From Rhinopomastus cyanomelas (Eukaryota > Chordata > Aves > Bucerotiformes > Rhinopomastidae), in contig VXBP01007098.1 in NCBI GenBank assembly GCA_013400115.1, positions 992,001 through 1,056,000 of the forward strand: a stretch of DNA of 64,000 nt. Reading direction: 5' to 3'. Shown here piece by piece: positions 33,131-44,980 of the stretch. Position 1 is the first letter of the stretch. Every line of letters begins with the position of its first letter. The notes beneath the pieces are model-generated. The model saw only the letters and a program-made list of their open reading frames with translations. It had not been told where the DNA came from and made no database searches. A program made the translations under genes and the position numbers.

Positions 33131-35411
33131 TTGCTCACCGCCCGCTGACCAGTGCCTAAGCCAGCTCTCAAGCAGTGGGCCACCACCCTCCTGGCCAAAT
33201 CTCCCAATATATATACTGGGAATGACATCATATGCCATGGACTATCCCTCTGATGTGTTTGGGTCAGCTGGCCTCACCATGTCCCCTCACAGGTTCTTGT
33301 GCACCCACATCGTCCTCGCTGGTAGGACAGTGCAGGAGGCTGAGAAGTCCTTGGCTCTGTGCAGTCAGGGCTCAGTAACAATGAAAACAACCCTGTGTTA
33401 GCAACATTATTCTCACACTAAATCCAAAACTCGGCATTGTACCAGCTACTAAAGAGGAAATTAATTCTATCCCAGCTGAATTGAGGACAAACCAGTTATT
33501 CCAGGGGGCAAAACCAATAATCTCTGAGACTGTGGTAGGTCAAACAGTGTGGAAGTTATCAGGCAGGTTATACTGCAGGTCCATAAACCAAACACGAGTT
33601 GTTCTGGGAATAATGACCGACGCATTAAAGATATCTGAGTTCTTCTCTTAGCATACATCCAACCTTTGAATCTTGATGACCTGCAAGTCTTGTCTGCTTG
33701 TTATTTGTGAGAGAGAACCGGGGGAACATAAAAAGTCTGGATGAGCGCAGATGGCATAAAAGCATTATGCTGATGGAACAACATCTATCTTAGAAATTGT
33801 CCTTTTTTCCCAAGTTGTTCTAAACCACTGCAGTAAAACAAGAGATTTCTAGTTGCAGGATACCAACACGGGATATTTTTCTGTGGTTCTGTACTATTCT
33901 TCTAAGAATGATGGCAAGGCACAAACAAGAAAGCTGCAGCAATAAACTGCTGTGCAATGGGTAATAGATAAATAATTCAGGGCTACGGACAAGCAGATGA
34001 ACACCAGCTGGTTCACACTGGTATTAACTGCATCTCATGTTGCAAATCAATGTCTTGGATTGGAAGTTACTTGCTGTCAATAGGCATCACAGCTATTCAT
34101 TCAGGTACTTCAGGCAAGCATTTAGGAGCCACTGCCCAACCTAGCACAACCAAAGCATTGCTGCATTGGAGCAAGTAACTGGCCATCGTCTGTCTAGTTG
34201 GCTTCTGGTCTCCATCTGTGACCAGAGCAGCACAAATCACAAGGCATCCCCACAAACTCATCCAGACAGATGATCTCTGCCCTGAATTAGCAGAACCTCT
34301 GATACACCTTGAAGGGTCCTTCTGATTGACTTGCAATTATGATGGACTCAAGCCCGCTCCCAGCATCAGTAAAGGTGATCTCCCACAGAATTCAGTTGGA
34401 AGCAGGATAAAACCACAGGATCATATCACGCCTGCTGTGCTGATAAGAAAATATTATGCAATTGCTACTAATACTACAGCGAGGCAAGAATCATGCTGTC
34501 ATAAAAGCACGTGGGGGAAAGTCTCTAAACAAAACACATTTAAATCATATTTAAAGCAGCAAATACCAGAAGAAAACCTGTAAGAAAGGAATGGGAAAAT
34601 GAAGTGCTAGAAATTCTAAGGCACTTGTGTTCTGGGCACAAGTAGCACAGATTTGTTCTTTAGAAGATACAATTAGGAAATACTGAACCATGTTATTAGC
34701 ATCTGATAAATATTTACTCAGAACAGTTGACTCTGCCTTTCACGAGAGAAGTGAGATTTGCAGAGGACAAAGTGGTATTTTTGTGAATGAGTTAGAGAAA
34801 TCTACTCTGGGTACAGCAGAGAGCAAAAGGAAAGTGCGAGAGCCATCTGCTGAGATGGAAAACCACTCGTTACTCAGCCTTGTCTTCCATTGCTCCACAG
34901 AGGGGAGTGTTTACCCTTTGCTGCTTACGATGCAGATCGCCTTCAGGTGATTTCTGACCTCTTCACCCTGCTTGCATAAAAGCCACTGGCTGCAATATAT
35001 TGATGGATCTGGACCAGAGAATGTTAATCTCAAAAAGTGGGCTCCCACACCCGCAGGCGACAACAGGTTTCCAGCCAACATCTGACAGAGGGAGTGAAGC
35101 TGGCATTTTCTGCATTAAAGCTCTGCATTTCTTCATTGAAAGCTCTTTCAAAAAAACCTAGGCACCAGCAGAAAGAGTGAGTTATCAAACCCACCAGAGA
35201 TGAGGCCTTCTACTGGTGGGCTTTGCCATAACTGGAAAGAAGGGCACACCCAACTTCTGTCATGAACACATGCTGTAAGACCAGGAGGGTGAGAGGAAGA
35301 AATACAGAGCTGAAGGGAAGTTGACTCTAGGGCTTACAATACTTGGATTTTCAGTGTCGTGTGCAGCTTGCGAGGGGTTAGGGCTAGAGTTGGCTTAAAA
35401 ACTGTTCCAGG
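33131..35411. other. Intergenic stretch, nothing identified
   Basis: No named repeat and no frame above 86 codons with recognisable content. Several AT-rich runs occur, for example around 34440-34580. Confidence 0.4.
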
Positions 35412-35644
35412 TTCAGGTAAATTTAGGTTGGATATCAGGAAAACCTTCTTCATGGAAAGGGTCATCAGGCTTTGGAACAGGCTGCTCAGGGAGGGGGCTG
35501 AATCACCATCCTTGGATGTGTTTAAAGGTCATGTAGATCTGGCGCTTAGGATCATGGTTTGGTGGTGGCCTTGGGACAGTTGGGTTAGTGATTGGACTCG
35601 GTCTTGAAGGTCTTTTCCAACCTAAACAATGCTATGATTCTATG
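35412..35644 (+). repeat. CR1 retrotransposon fragment, sense
   Basis: Sense CR1: GGTAAATTTAGGTTGGATAT, CTTTGGAACAGGCTGCTCAG, and the terminus GGTCTTTTCCAACCTAAACA with ATGATTCTATG. Confidence 0.92.
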
Positions 35645-37760
35645 AAAAGTGAACTTGAGCAGATTAGAGACTTTGGGAAACAAATTATCAAACCACCCAG
35701 AATGAATTTTCCAAAGTAGGAAAATTCAAGGCATCATCATGATAACAGTAATAATAATATAACTCCCTAGGATTTCCCAAAGAAAACACTCAGCTTCAAA
35801 ACCATGAACACAAAGTACCATAAAGTCTTTGATTTGACAAATCTGACTAAATTTCTGAATACCTTGATTCTCTTCCACAAATACCATGGTTTTCTGAGTG
35901 AAAATTCACTGTGTCTCAAGGACCCTGATCTCTTCCTATTTGCATCCACTCTTACTCGCCCTACATCGCATGGAGATTTGCAACACACACTGTCTGGGGG
36001 CTGCAAAGATGGTTGCCCGACCCTACTTTGACCTGTGGTGAGCAGTTTCTGACTTTCTGGGTGGTGGCATTCAACCAGCACTCTCAAACTAGACTTAATT
36101 GGGAAGTCTGTAACATGTGGCACAGGTTCAGTGGTGTGATGACCTAGATGTACAGCTTCCAACAGCAAACTTGTCCTTTTCCACCCTTCTGGCACTCTGC
36201 AGTGCTTTCTCCTGTCTGAACTGGCTTGACTCTCACAAGCAGCAACATTTCAGTAGTAAATACCACTCTCAGTGTCATTCTACCTCAGAAGTTAGACACG
36301 AGATTGATAGTTTTACATTAGTGTCACCACACACCTATATTTCAGTCAAACCTGCACAGTTCTTTCAGAACTGAATTCGAGGTCTTTCACATGCTTCCAG
36401 GTCGCTGTGTCTCCACCAGGCTCTGTCAGAGAGCTGCTTGCCGTGCTGACGGTCTGCTGCACTGCAATTGTAAAAGATTCCAATCCAGAGACTTAAGGAC
36501 TGTTTGCAAACTCAAACCTGCAAGAAGAAGGGAAAAAACATTCAATTTCCTTGTTAAACAAGATCTGATTTTGTTTAAAATGTGCTGCAGCTGGAAACAA
36601 TGCGGGCAGAAGATTGTGGTTTTGTTCATGGTGTTGCCTTCAGCTGGAGGAATGTGCTCTGGGCATGCAAAGTAACGGAGCTGAACGTGAGCCAGCACCA
36701 GCATCCGCCAGCTTCTGGCTCTCATTTCCCTGCTGAAGCCACCAAATGCCTCTGCTGACACGGACAAAGGGATGTTCACAAAGTCTTCATGGGATTGTAG
36801 GATAATAGGTTACTGCCATGCCCCACATCTGCCTTGGTCATCAGTGCCCCAAACATCCTTGATATCTCTCAAGCCACCTAGCTAAGGAAGATTGGTTTCG
36901 TCTCAGTCACGTTCAAAGCTTCTTGATATGGGGTTGTTCAGAAGAATTAAATTGATTTAATTTTGGAAGTGGATTAGGTGCTGACACATAATCAGCGGTG
37001 GATTAAACACTCTCATTCAGATACAGAGAGCTCCTAATTCAGTTTATCTTAATTCACTCAGGAAGTAAATTAGGGCTGTGACCAAAGCACAGAAAAGGCA
37101 GCAGCCGCTGAGCTCCCTCTGCTCTCCCTTGGCTGCTCAACAGGGGTTGCCAATCTGAGCTAAGTGTTGGAGGTGAAGGGGTGGGAGAAAGCAAGCCCCC
37201 ACTCCCTCCTCACCACCTCAAATAGGGTGGTTTGGGAGTCTCAGTGGTCCTTCCACCACTGCATACCATGTCCTGGCCTGGGCAATGAGTCTTCAGACCC
37301 ATCTCTGGAAATCCTTCTGCCTCCATACTCTTTAGACATTTCAAAATCTGCAGCTCTGGCAAGGTCAAAGAAAAGTCCAGTTGAGAGGTTCATCTGATGG
37401 TGAGAATAAAACACAAGGCTTTGTATAAAGGCATGAAGGATTTTTAAAGTTTGCCGGCAAAAAACTGGTACCAAAATAGGGTGACAAACCCTGCAGCCTG
37501 TTTAGGTGCCATCTACCACTGTTGTACAACCTGCAAGTTTCCTTCCACTTGCCTTTAACGGTGCCTGTCTCCCAGGAATGATGAGCATTTGTTACTAAAA
37601 CCTAGGCTGCCCCATTTTATTCACCTTCCTGTACATGCAGAGGAGCGAGACAGGCACATACCACTTTCTCCTGGGTGGAGAAGCTGGGAACACAGTAGGA
37701 GAAGAACTCTTTTGAGACCTACCCAACTAGCCATATGAGAATGTCCTTCAGCCTGAGACA
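35645..37760. other. Intergenic stretch with an AT-rich homeobox-site-like patch
   Basis: No CR1. The minus-strand 142-codon frame at 35767-36195 is unrecognised and treated as chance. At about 36940-37080, repeated TTAAT/TAATT-type motifs and GGATTAAAC could be a conserved element. That is inference only. Confidence 0.35.
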
Positions 37761-37850
37761 CACAGAATCACAAAATCCTCAAGTTTGGAAAGGACCTCTA
37801 AGATCATCAAGTCCAAACTTCAACCCAACACGTCCGCAAGCATCACAGTA
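37761..37850 (-). repeat. CR1 3' fragment, antisense
   Basis: CACAGAATCACAAAATCCTC, TTTGGAAAGGACCTCTAAGA and TCAAGTCCAAACTTCAACCC. It is cut off at 37850 by the next CR1 terminus. Confidence 0.85.
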
Positions 37851-38265
37851 TCACAGTATCACAGTAATGATAAGGTCGGAAAAGACCTTAAGGATCATCC
37901 AGTCCAACCTAAATCCAAAAAAACCCAGTAATCCTAACATCTAACATCTAGATCATGCCACTCAGCACCTCATCCAGCCTAACCCTGAACACCTCCAGGG
38001 ATGGTGACTCAACCACCTCTGTGGGCAGCCCATTCCAAAACCGGATCACTCTTTCAGTGAAAAATTTTTTCCTAATGTCAAGTCTAAAGCTTCCCTGATG
38101 GAGCTTAAGACTATGACCCCTTGTCTTGTTTCCAGTGGCAGGGAGAGAAGACCAACCCCTGTCTGACTACAACCACCCCTCAGATAGTTATAAACAGTGA
38201 TAAGATCACCCCTGAGCCTCGTCTTTTCCAGACTAAACAAACCCAGCTCCCTCAGCCTCTCACTG
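37851..38265 (-). repeat. CR1 retrotransposon, antisense, about 415 bp
   Basis: It begins with a run of CACAGTAT-type terminal units (the CR1 3' microsatellite-like end), then GGATCATCCAGTCCAACCTA, GGGATGGTGACTCAACCACC, TTTTTTCCTAATGTCAAGTC, and GCCTCGTCTTTTCCAGACTA. Confidence 0.92.
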
Positions 38266-38267
38266 CT

Positions 38268-38359
38268 TTTGTGATCCTGCTGTGGTAGGGGGATTGGACT
38301 AGATGATCTTTCGAGGTCCCTTCCAATCCCTAATGATTCTGGGATTCTATGATTCTATA
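38268..38359 (+). repeat. CR1 3' tail, sense, in inverted arrangement
   Basis: TTGTGATCCTGCTGTGGTAG, GATGATCTTTCGAGGTCCCT and GGGATTCTATGATTCTAT. It abuts an antisense copy of a different subfamily, so the pair is arranged back to back. Confidence 0.9.
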
Positions 38360-38383
38360 ACATGTAGCTGTCTCTCGCCTAGG

Positions 38384-38575
38384 TGCGCCAGGGCCATTGG
38401 CAGTGACATTGAGACCGGTAATGACGGTGAGTTCTGGCCATATCAGAGAGGGTTGGGCCCGACCTCTCCTTTGGGGGCAAGAAATGCGAGTCTGGGGCAG
38501 AAAACAGGGGATGATGCAGGGAATGCGGGTTCGGGCAAGCGGGCCGGTTCAGTGAGGTCTGTGGCAGCCCAAACT
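38384..38575. other. CpG-rich patch between CR1 copies, identity unknown
   Basis: About ten CpG sites in 190 bases (for example GAGACCGGTAATGACGG and GCGGGTTCGGGCAAGCGGGC), far above the surrounding intergenic DNA. It lies between two sense CR1s. It could be the 5' part of the right-hand CR1, a fragment of another mobile element, or a small hypomethylated regulatory site. Confidence 0.45.
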
Positions 38576-38979
38576 TTCTTATGAGGAAAGACTGCAAGAG
38601 CTGGGGCTCTTTAGTTTGAAGAAGAGGAGGCTGAGAGGAGACCTCATCACTCTCTACATCTACCTGAGAGGACGCTGTTAAGAGGTTGGTGCTGGTTTCT
38701 TCGCACAAGCAATTAGTGATAGAACAAGAGAGAGTGTGTTCAAGTTACAACAGGGTAGGTTTAGACTAGATATTAGGAAACAATTTTTCACAGAAAGGGT
38801 CAGTCAGGCACTGGAATGGGCTTCCCAGGGTGGTGGTTGAGTCACCATCTCTGGATGTCTTTGAAGATGGTTTGGATGAGGTGTTGAGGGATCTGGTTTA
38901 GGGGTGAACTTGTAAGTCAGGGTAGATGGTTGGACTCGACAATCCCAGGGGTCTTTCCCAACCAGAGTGATTCTGTGAA
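38576..38979 (+). repeat. CR1 retrotransposon, sense, about 400 bp
   Basis: Sense CR1: TGAGGAAAGACTGCAAGAGC, GAGGCTGAGAGGAGACCTCA, TAGACTAGATATTAGGAAAC, GCACTGGAATGGGCTTCCCA, ending AACCAGAGTGATTCTGTGAA. Confidence 0.92.
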
Positions 38980-39008
38980 ACCTTTGTATGGCTGGACATT
39001 TACCTGTT

Positions 39009-39080
39009 AGAATCATAGAATCATTAGGGATTGGAAGGGACCTCAAAAGGTCATCTAATCCAATCCCCCGGCACAGCAGG
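39009..39080 (-). repeat. CR1 3' fragment, antisense
   Basis: AATCATAGAATCATTAGGGA, TTGGAAGGGACCTCAAAAGG, and ATCCAATCCCCCGGCACAGC. Short and little diverged. Confidence 0.9.
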
Positions 39081-41340
39081 CAACCGACTCGTTTGATTTG
39101 GTAAATCTGGAAAGAACCTGCCTGAGGTGCACGAAGACAAATGATGGTATGACAGCCTATTCCATAACTCTCCACATTATTTCCTCCCCAAAGACACAGG
39201 GCAGGGAGCAAATGATGCATAACTCAGCACAATTTGCTCACCATGTAATAGAGAAGAAGGCTTTGAGCCCCAATGAAATAGCAGGAGAGTCTCAGGTGAA
39301 TTGGAGACTTGTGCATCCTGGAGGGTGTTCCAGATAATGATGGGAGGAAGGTAGTTTCATGTTTCCCAGCCATGGGACTCCTGACCAAAAGCTGTGCCAA
39401 GCTGGGACAGCCCAGTATAAAACGGTTCCTGCACAGCGGTTTCCAGACCCTGTGCTCCAGGAGATGCAGAGGCAAGAGCCTAGTGACTTAATACAGCAAG
39501 TGGCTGTAGTTGTGGATCTCTAAACTTGCTAAATGTTAGACACCTGGACCTCCTGAGACTCCTCCTGGTGAGGGAAATCATGCACTTCCACACTGCATGA
39601 ACATTCCCATATTGTGGATTTTTCATGAGATGGCAAGATAGAGCTCATTGGGATTCTGGTCACCCAATTCCCATTAATCATGTTAATAATTGAAAACATA
39701 TGTTCAGCTTGAAAGCACAGCAAGAGACTTAGGCAACCCTACATGGATCTGCTTTGTTACCTAATTCTGAGGACACTCATTACCATAACCTTGCCAATCT
39801 TGTAGGAAAAACCCTCCCACCAAAATCAGGAGCAGTATTTGCTGTTGACTTCTTGTACTCAGCCTGACAAAGCCCTTCCCTGGCCACTTGTTTGGCATCT
39901 GACTCTCCTTTTCACTTCAGCCTGACCCGCAGGGTGGATGCAGTGCTAGCAGTGAACTTGCATCATTAAGTTGAATTGCAGGTGGAAACCTGCAATGCAA
40001 ATTCTTACCAGTGAAATAAGATCAAACCCCACTGCCTCTAGGCAGACCGTGTTCTTCGCTCAGTGTCTCAGCCTTTCTCAGGTCCTGAAGCAAATTTGCT
40101 TTGGACAGTGGAAATCTGGGCCAACCTTGGGCCCAAACACACTATCAAGTTGCCATGGCAGCTCCAGAAACCACAGTAACTCCATCATATGTCTGAGCCC
40201 TGAGGGAAGGATGAAGAGAAGACAGTAAGTTTGGATACAGGTCAAAGAAAGGATGGCTGGTTTTTCTTTTCAGATGTTCTTCTTCCCTCAGTGCGTGTAT
40301 AGATCCCTTCTGCTGCTGTTAGTTACAGGAAAGAAATCAGCCTGGTTGGAAATGAGTTTTGCAACCCCGCAACAGGAAGAGAAGAGGGAAAAGAAAAAAG
40401 AAAAGAAAAAAGCAAACCCTCTTTCGGCTTTAATAACACGGTTTGCACACACTTTGAAATCCTGACAATCTGGTTTAGATTGCATACTGTGTTCTCATCA
40501 GCCCTTCTCTCCTCCTACACGCTTTCTCCATTGATCCATAAAAGCAGCAGGAGCACATTCCTCCTACCTGGACAGCAATCCGCACTTGCTACCTACAGTT
40601 CTACTGGTCCTTGTCTCAGAGGAACACAGCACCCCATGGGAAAGCTCTGGACAAGGAGATGGAAGGTGACAAGGGTCATACTCATGATGTCTACCTAGGG
40701 CCACTACTGGAAACAGGACTCTGACCAAGATGGAGCCTGTACCTGACCTACTGGGGTTATTAGAGGGAGAGAGAGAGATGGATCTGAAGCTCCAGCCATG
40801 CAGAGGGCACCTCCTGCCCACCCCTGGCAAGGGCAGTGCTCCATTTCATGAGCAGTACAGCAGCAGAAATGTGTCTAATTAGCCAAATCTTATTTCATCT
40901 TACTTGGGGAATGGGGTTTTTGGGCTCTGATGTGCCGTCAGCTCATTTCTGCCACCGCCAGAACTGAATTTGGGCAAAAGGAGGAGACTATCTCTGAAGT
41001 GCTCTTTGGGGCTGAAGGAGTTAATCAGTGTCAAGTCTCTTATGCTCAGCGAGGGGTTGCCCACAGCTTGTGAAATCAGGAGCTGAGTGCCCTACAGATG
41101 GTTTTCCAGAGGTCTTCCACTGGTGAAAGCCAGTGGACAAACTCCACGTGTCCCAGAGCCCACAGACCTCATCCTGCACCGCTAGAAGAGGTGGTGCCCA
41201 GGGCTCCCCGAGGGCAGGCTGGGGAGAGAGGCTCCCCGCACCCCTCAGTAACCGAACCCTCTGCTGATTAGACTGCTCTGGTATTTTTTGTTAGCAAACT
41301 TTGGAAGATCCTTTGGAAAATGTAGGCCAAGGCCTCGAGC
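39081..41340. other. Intergenic stretch with an A/G simple repeat
   Basis: No CR1. An AAAAGAAAAAAG-type A/G-rich run occupies about 40376-40412, and a short GA run lies near 40767-40779. No gene is supported. Confidence 0.45.
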
Positions 41341-41396
41341 AGTGTAAATCAGTTCAACTCCCCCGAAAAGCATCACCGGGGATCCATCACGTGAAG
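41341..41396. repeat. Possible ancient palindromic amniote repeat remnant
   Basis: AGTGTAAATCAGTTCAACTC followed by CCCCGAAAAGCATCACCGGG and GATCCAT resembles the decayed centre of the amniote element 'gtgtaaatcag ... ccattgaagtcaatggg'. The match is weak. Confidence 0.35.
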
Positions 41397-42615
41397 TGCT
41401 CAGGATTACTATTGTATAAACAAAGGGTAAAGTCTTGGGCCAGGCCCAGGGAGCTGGAATCCCAGACAGCTCCATCATCCTTTCCCCGGTATTCCTGCGT
41501 CGCAGTGGCGTGCGCAGCCGTTTGTGGTCTGCTCAAGCTGCCTCACAGAGCCGTAGTGATGCGCCCCGACAGAGGCTTCATTCTGCTTTGAAAGCAGAGC
41601 TGGGATTGTGCAGTGGTGGTGACTCAGAAGAGATTCCAGCTGTTCAAATGCATTGACACTGTGTGTGTATCCACCTTACCCCCTCACTGGGACAGCAGGT
41701 ACTGCCAGCCCGCAGCAGCCACTGCCCATAATGGGTGTCTCTCCCCATGGTACACGCTCCAGCTGGATTTTAGAGAAGTGGGGTGGGAAGTGACCTCCTT
41801 GGGGCTGCTGAGCCCAGGCCCTGGCATAGCAGGCAATATAGGATGGGACCTAGGGAAGAAGGACAGTTCACCCCGCCCAGTGACACTTCCCAATGTCCCA
41901 TTATACGCTCAAGGGATGATGGCTGTCAGGTCATCCCAAGTGGTCCTGGGGAGCAACCAAGAGTGAAACCAAGTGGTGGGCTGACCTGAGGGAGAAATCC
42001 CTTTTAGCCCCAGAACTGGTAACAGATTTATCTGAGCTTGTGAGCAAAGTGTACAAGCCAGGCACCTCTACTATCATCTTGGAGACGAGCCACAGTAATA
42101 ATTTGATGCAGATCTCATGCTGGGGTGGGGTGGGTGGAGGAAGGTTTTGCCAGGAGGAGCAGAATTAAACCCAAATTGTTGTTTCCTCTCTGCTTCTCGA
42201 AACTCCTCGCTCAGATTAAAACCAAACATTTGTAGTATTTTTTCCTTACAAACCCTAAGCTTCTTGGCTACCTCTTTTCTTTTCCATGACTGGTGAAGGC
42301 CAAAACTGTAAGTGCCAAAACATTGAGTGAAAGTTGTTTGCTTTTTTCCCCAAGAAACTTTCTCACCACTACAGCTTACAAGCTACAGAGTTAAACGTCT
42401 GAGAGAGGGGTGGTGACGGAGCCAGAGCCCTGGATCTGGGACCATTTTTCCCTCTAACCGTGGCCATGCTGTAAGACTGTCCATCTCCTGGAGACTCCCT
42501 CAGCCCAGAGCCAGCCGAGCACGTGAGTTTCCTCAGGAAAGTCACAGGACTACGCTGGCCAACAGCAAAACACGTGTGTAACTGTGGTGCCAAACCAGAG
42601 GCCAAAGATCCCTCT

Positions 42616-42703
42616 TCAGCAGAATTCTTAAGTATAAATCAACGGGACCACTCAGATGCCTCTAAAACAAGGGCATGTGTTTGAACACCTTGCTGATTCA
42701 AGG
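42616..42703. repeat. Ancient palindromic amniote repeat (MITE-like)
   Basis: TCAGCAGAATTCTTAAG at the left and GTTTGAACACCTTGCTGATT at the right are diverged inverted arms. The centre, ATCAACGGGACCACTCAGAT, fits the same old 'caatgggac(t/c)actcacatgc' core as the element at 20978-21096. Confidence 0.5.
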
Positions 42704-43077
42704 ACTTAACCCCTCTTTCTGACTGCTGAGCAAGATGTTAAAAGGCTTTGGATTTGTTTATCATCATTTATTTTTTCTGGCACTATTTGGAGCATCAAGG
42801 CTAACTGAAGCCAGTGGTCACAGAGGACAACTCTAATGTGAATGCCATAAGCCTGAGGGGATAAGCGGGATGAATGGATAATAGCTGCATTTACTAAGCC
42901 CATGGCTTTCTCCGTTCCATTTCTCTTGTCAAGGGAACTTTAAAATCTTCTCTTTTGATCGGAGTTCTCTCACATCCTTGCACAGGCATCTCAGGAAACA
43001 AGCAAGATCCAAATCACAGTGCAATCACATGTGCAAGCATTTTGTCCCCAGTTTTGATCTGCTGTTCCCAACAGTGA

Positions 43078-43145
43078 GCCTGATCCTGTTCGCCTTAAAG
43101 GTCAGAGTAAAAATTCCCACTGGCATCAACAGGAGCAGGAGCAAG
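43078..43145. repeat. Possible ancient palindromic amniote repeat remnant
   Basis: GCCTGATCCTGTTCGCCTTA, AGAGTAAAAATTCCCACTGG and CATCAACAGGAGCAGGAGCA fit the 'cctgatcctg ... ttcccattgacttcaa(t)gggagcaggatcagg' pattern of old reptilian palindromes. Weak to moderate. Confidence 0.4.
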
Positions 43146-44799
43146 AAGACTTGTACATACTCATTCAATTATTCCAGCTCTCAGAATCCCTTCTTGCCTG
43201 GCTGCCTGTCTACCTGCCTTCTCTTGCAAGTCCAAATTGTCCGAAGCTCCTTGTCCTGAAGCTGGTGGTACAGAGAAGAGCCAGTTCCAGGTGAGCACTG
43301 CCCAAGCTCGGTGTGCTCAGAGCTGAAGATACCTTACAGGCTGCAAAACTCTCTGGTTTCCTCTCAGACAGAAGCATTTCCAAAAAGTCTTATATTAGTG
43401 TGACATTCAGGCCAGCATGCATAACACTGGGAGACACCCCGTGTGTTGAGGAGGCTTCAATTTTCTCTGAGAAGAGGTCTCAGAGGCCTGAAGACACTTC
43501 CAACACCACTGGATCTCACCCTACTTTGCTGTTGAGCTCTCCCAGCGTTTCCGTGGTTGTCACAGCACTTCATGGGGTTCAGGGCAAAATCATCGGGCTC
43601 AGCCAGTAGCAGCTCTTTGGTGTCAGCTGGAGCAAGTCTCAGTCTGCTGTGGAGTGGAGGTCTTGACAGAACCAGACCTCGTTGCTCATTGCATTTGTCC
43701 TTACGAAGTTCCAGGTGGTGGAGAAAGTTATTTTCTAGTGTTTTTCTCTGCTCAGTCTCCACTTGATTCCACCCAACGTGTCGCTCCACAGCATCTCTCA
43801 GGATAAGACTGATGCTGTGTTCCCCTAATACATGGTGACACACATGGTACAAGTCAGGCTTCCTATATGAGAGCTGAGCAGCCTTTCAGATTAGATTATT
43901 TCTCTCTGCAGACACCCTTGGGGCTTGCTGCTTTTCCTTTTGTCCCTTTCCCATTTGCTTGATTTCCTTTCTCTATGCTGCACCCGAGACATTTTGTTCG
44001 GGGTTGCGGTGAGTGAACAACAATTTAGGGTGATGAATTATGGATTGAAAGCAAAGGCTGGGATATTTTGGAATTACTGTTCAGTGCCTTCTGCAGGGAC
44101 AAAGGAATCCCAGAACGACAAATTTTCAGGTATCTGTGTTGAAGAGGAGGGAGAAAGAAGAGAGGGAAGAGCAAGCAAGCCAGGAGGGCAGGAGGGAAGG
44201 AAGGAAATGGAGAATGGAAGAACAAAAGAGAGACCGTTTATTCTGTGTGGAGCACTGAGAAAGCACTCAGTGCCATCTACTCTCTGATGAGTTTCTCTAC
44301 CAGACTTTTCAAATTCTAAAACCCATGTGAATTTTTAGTGCTGCTTACAAAAGTAGTCCCTTGAACCTACTGGGAGGTACTGACAGGAGCAGAAGCCACC
44401 CAGCGCTTGCAAGGGCTGCAGAAGCCTGTTCTCCTCCGCTGTGGCTGAGTTCTCTGAGCAGAGGACTGTGAAATAACCCTTGGGGAGCAATGCTGGAAAG
44501 TTGCAGTCCTTTGCTTAAAGCCACAAACAAACATTTTCTCAAGTACTCTCAGTGATATTTGCGTAAATACTCCCTCCCTTGGCTGGGAGATTAGAGGGAA
44601 AACAATTGAAATGCTGTTGACTTCACTTCAACATTTGAAAACTATTAATAATGAGACGTGGGGGAAGTTCTGCCATGGAATAGAATTTGCCATCTAATTC
44701 CACTGCCATTTATTGAGGCACTTCTGAGGAATGCTGCTCAGAAATGCTAGCCCTTGTCCAAAACGAAAGGACATCACTGAATGGGGGGTGCATTACATT
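43146..44799. other. Intergenic stretch with a purine-rich tract
   Basis: A GGGAGAAAGAAGAGAGGGAA-type purine tract lies at about 44144-44236. The minus-strand 131-codon frame at 43457-43852 has no recognisable family or splice context and is treated as chance. Confidence 0.45.
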
Positions 44800-44980
44800 A
44801 ATGACTTGGCAGGAGCCGTTTGGCAAGCGAGGCAGTGTGATCTCCGGGTTACAGCCCTGCAACCACGCTCAGAAATCCTGCTGAAGACCTGGCTTTGCTC
44901 AGACAGAGGTGGTGGAGATTGAACCATGATACCCCTGACCTCGTGTCTCTCACCTGCCAACTGAGAAAGCTCAGACCAGA
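44800..44980 (-). repeat. Ancient tRNA-derived SINE remnant
   Basis: On the minus strand, CTTTCTCAGTTGGCAGGTGA resembles a pol III A box (about 44970-44959) and GGTTCAATCTC a B box (44925-44915), with about 34-39 bases between them, close to tRNA spacing. A non-tRNA body follows towards 44800. The family cannot be named, and the lower boundary is approximate. A tRNA pseudogene is the main alternative. Confidence 0.55.

Noticed and set aside
35767..36195. A 142-codon minus-strand frame with a basic C-terminal half
   Set aside because: No recognisable domain, promoter or splice pair; compatible with chance.
43457..43852. A 131-codon minus-strand frame with a protein-like look
   Set aside because: I do not recognise a family, and in 64 kb several frames of this length are expected by chance. 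A protein search could reopen it.
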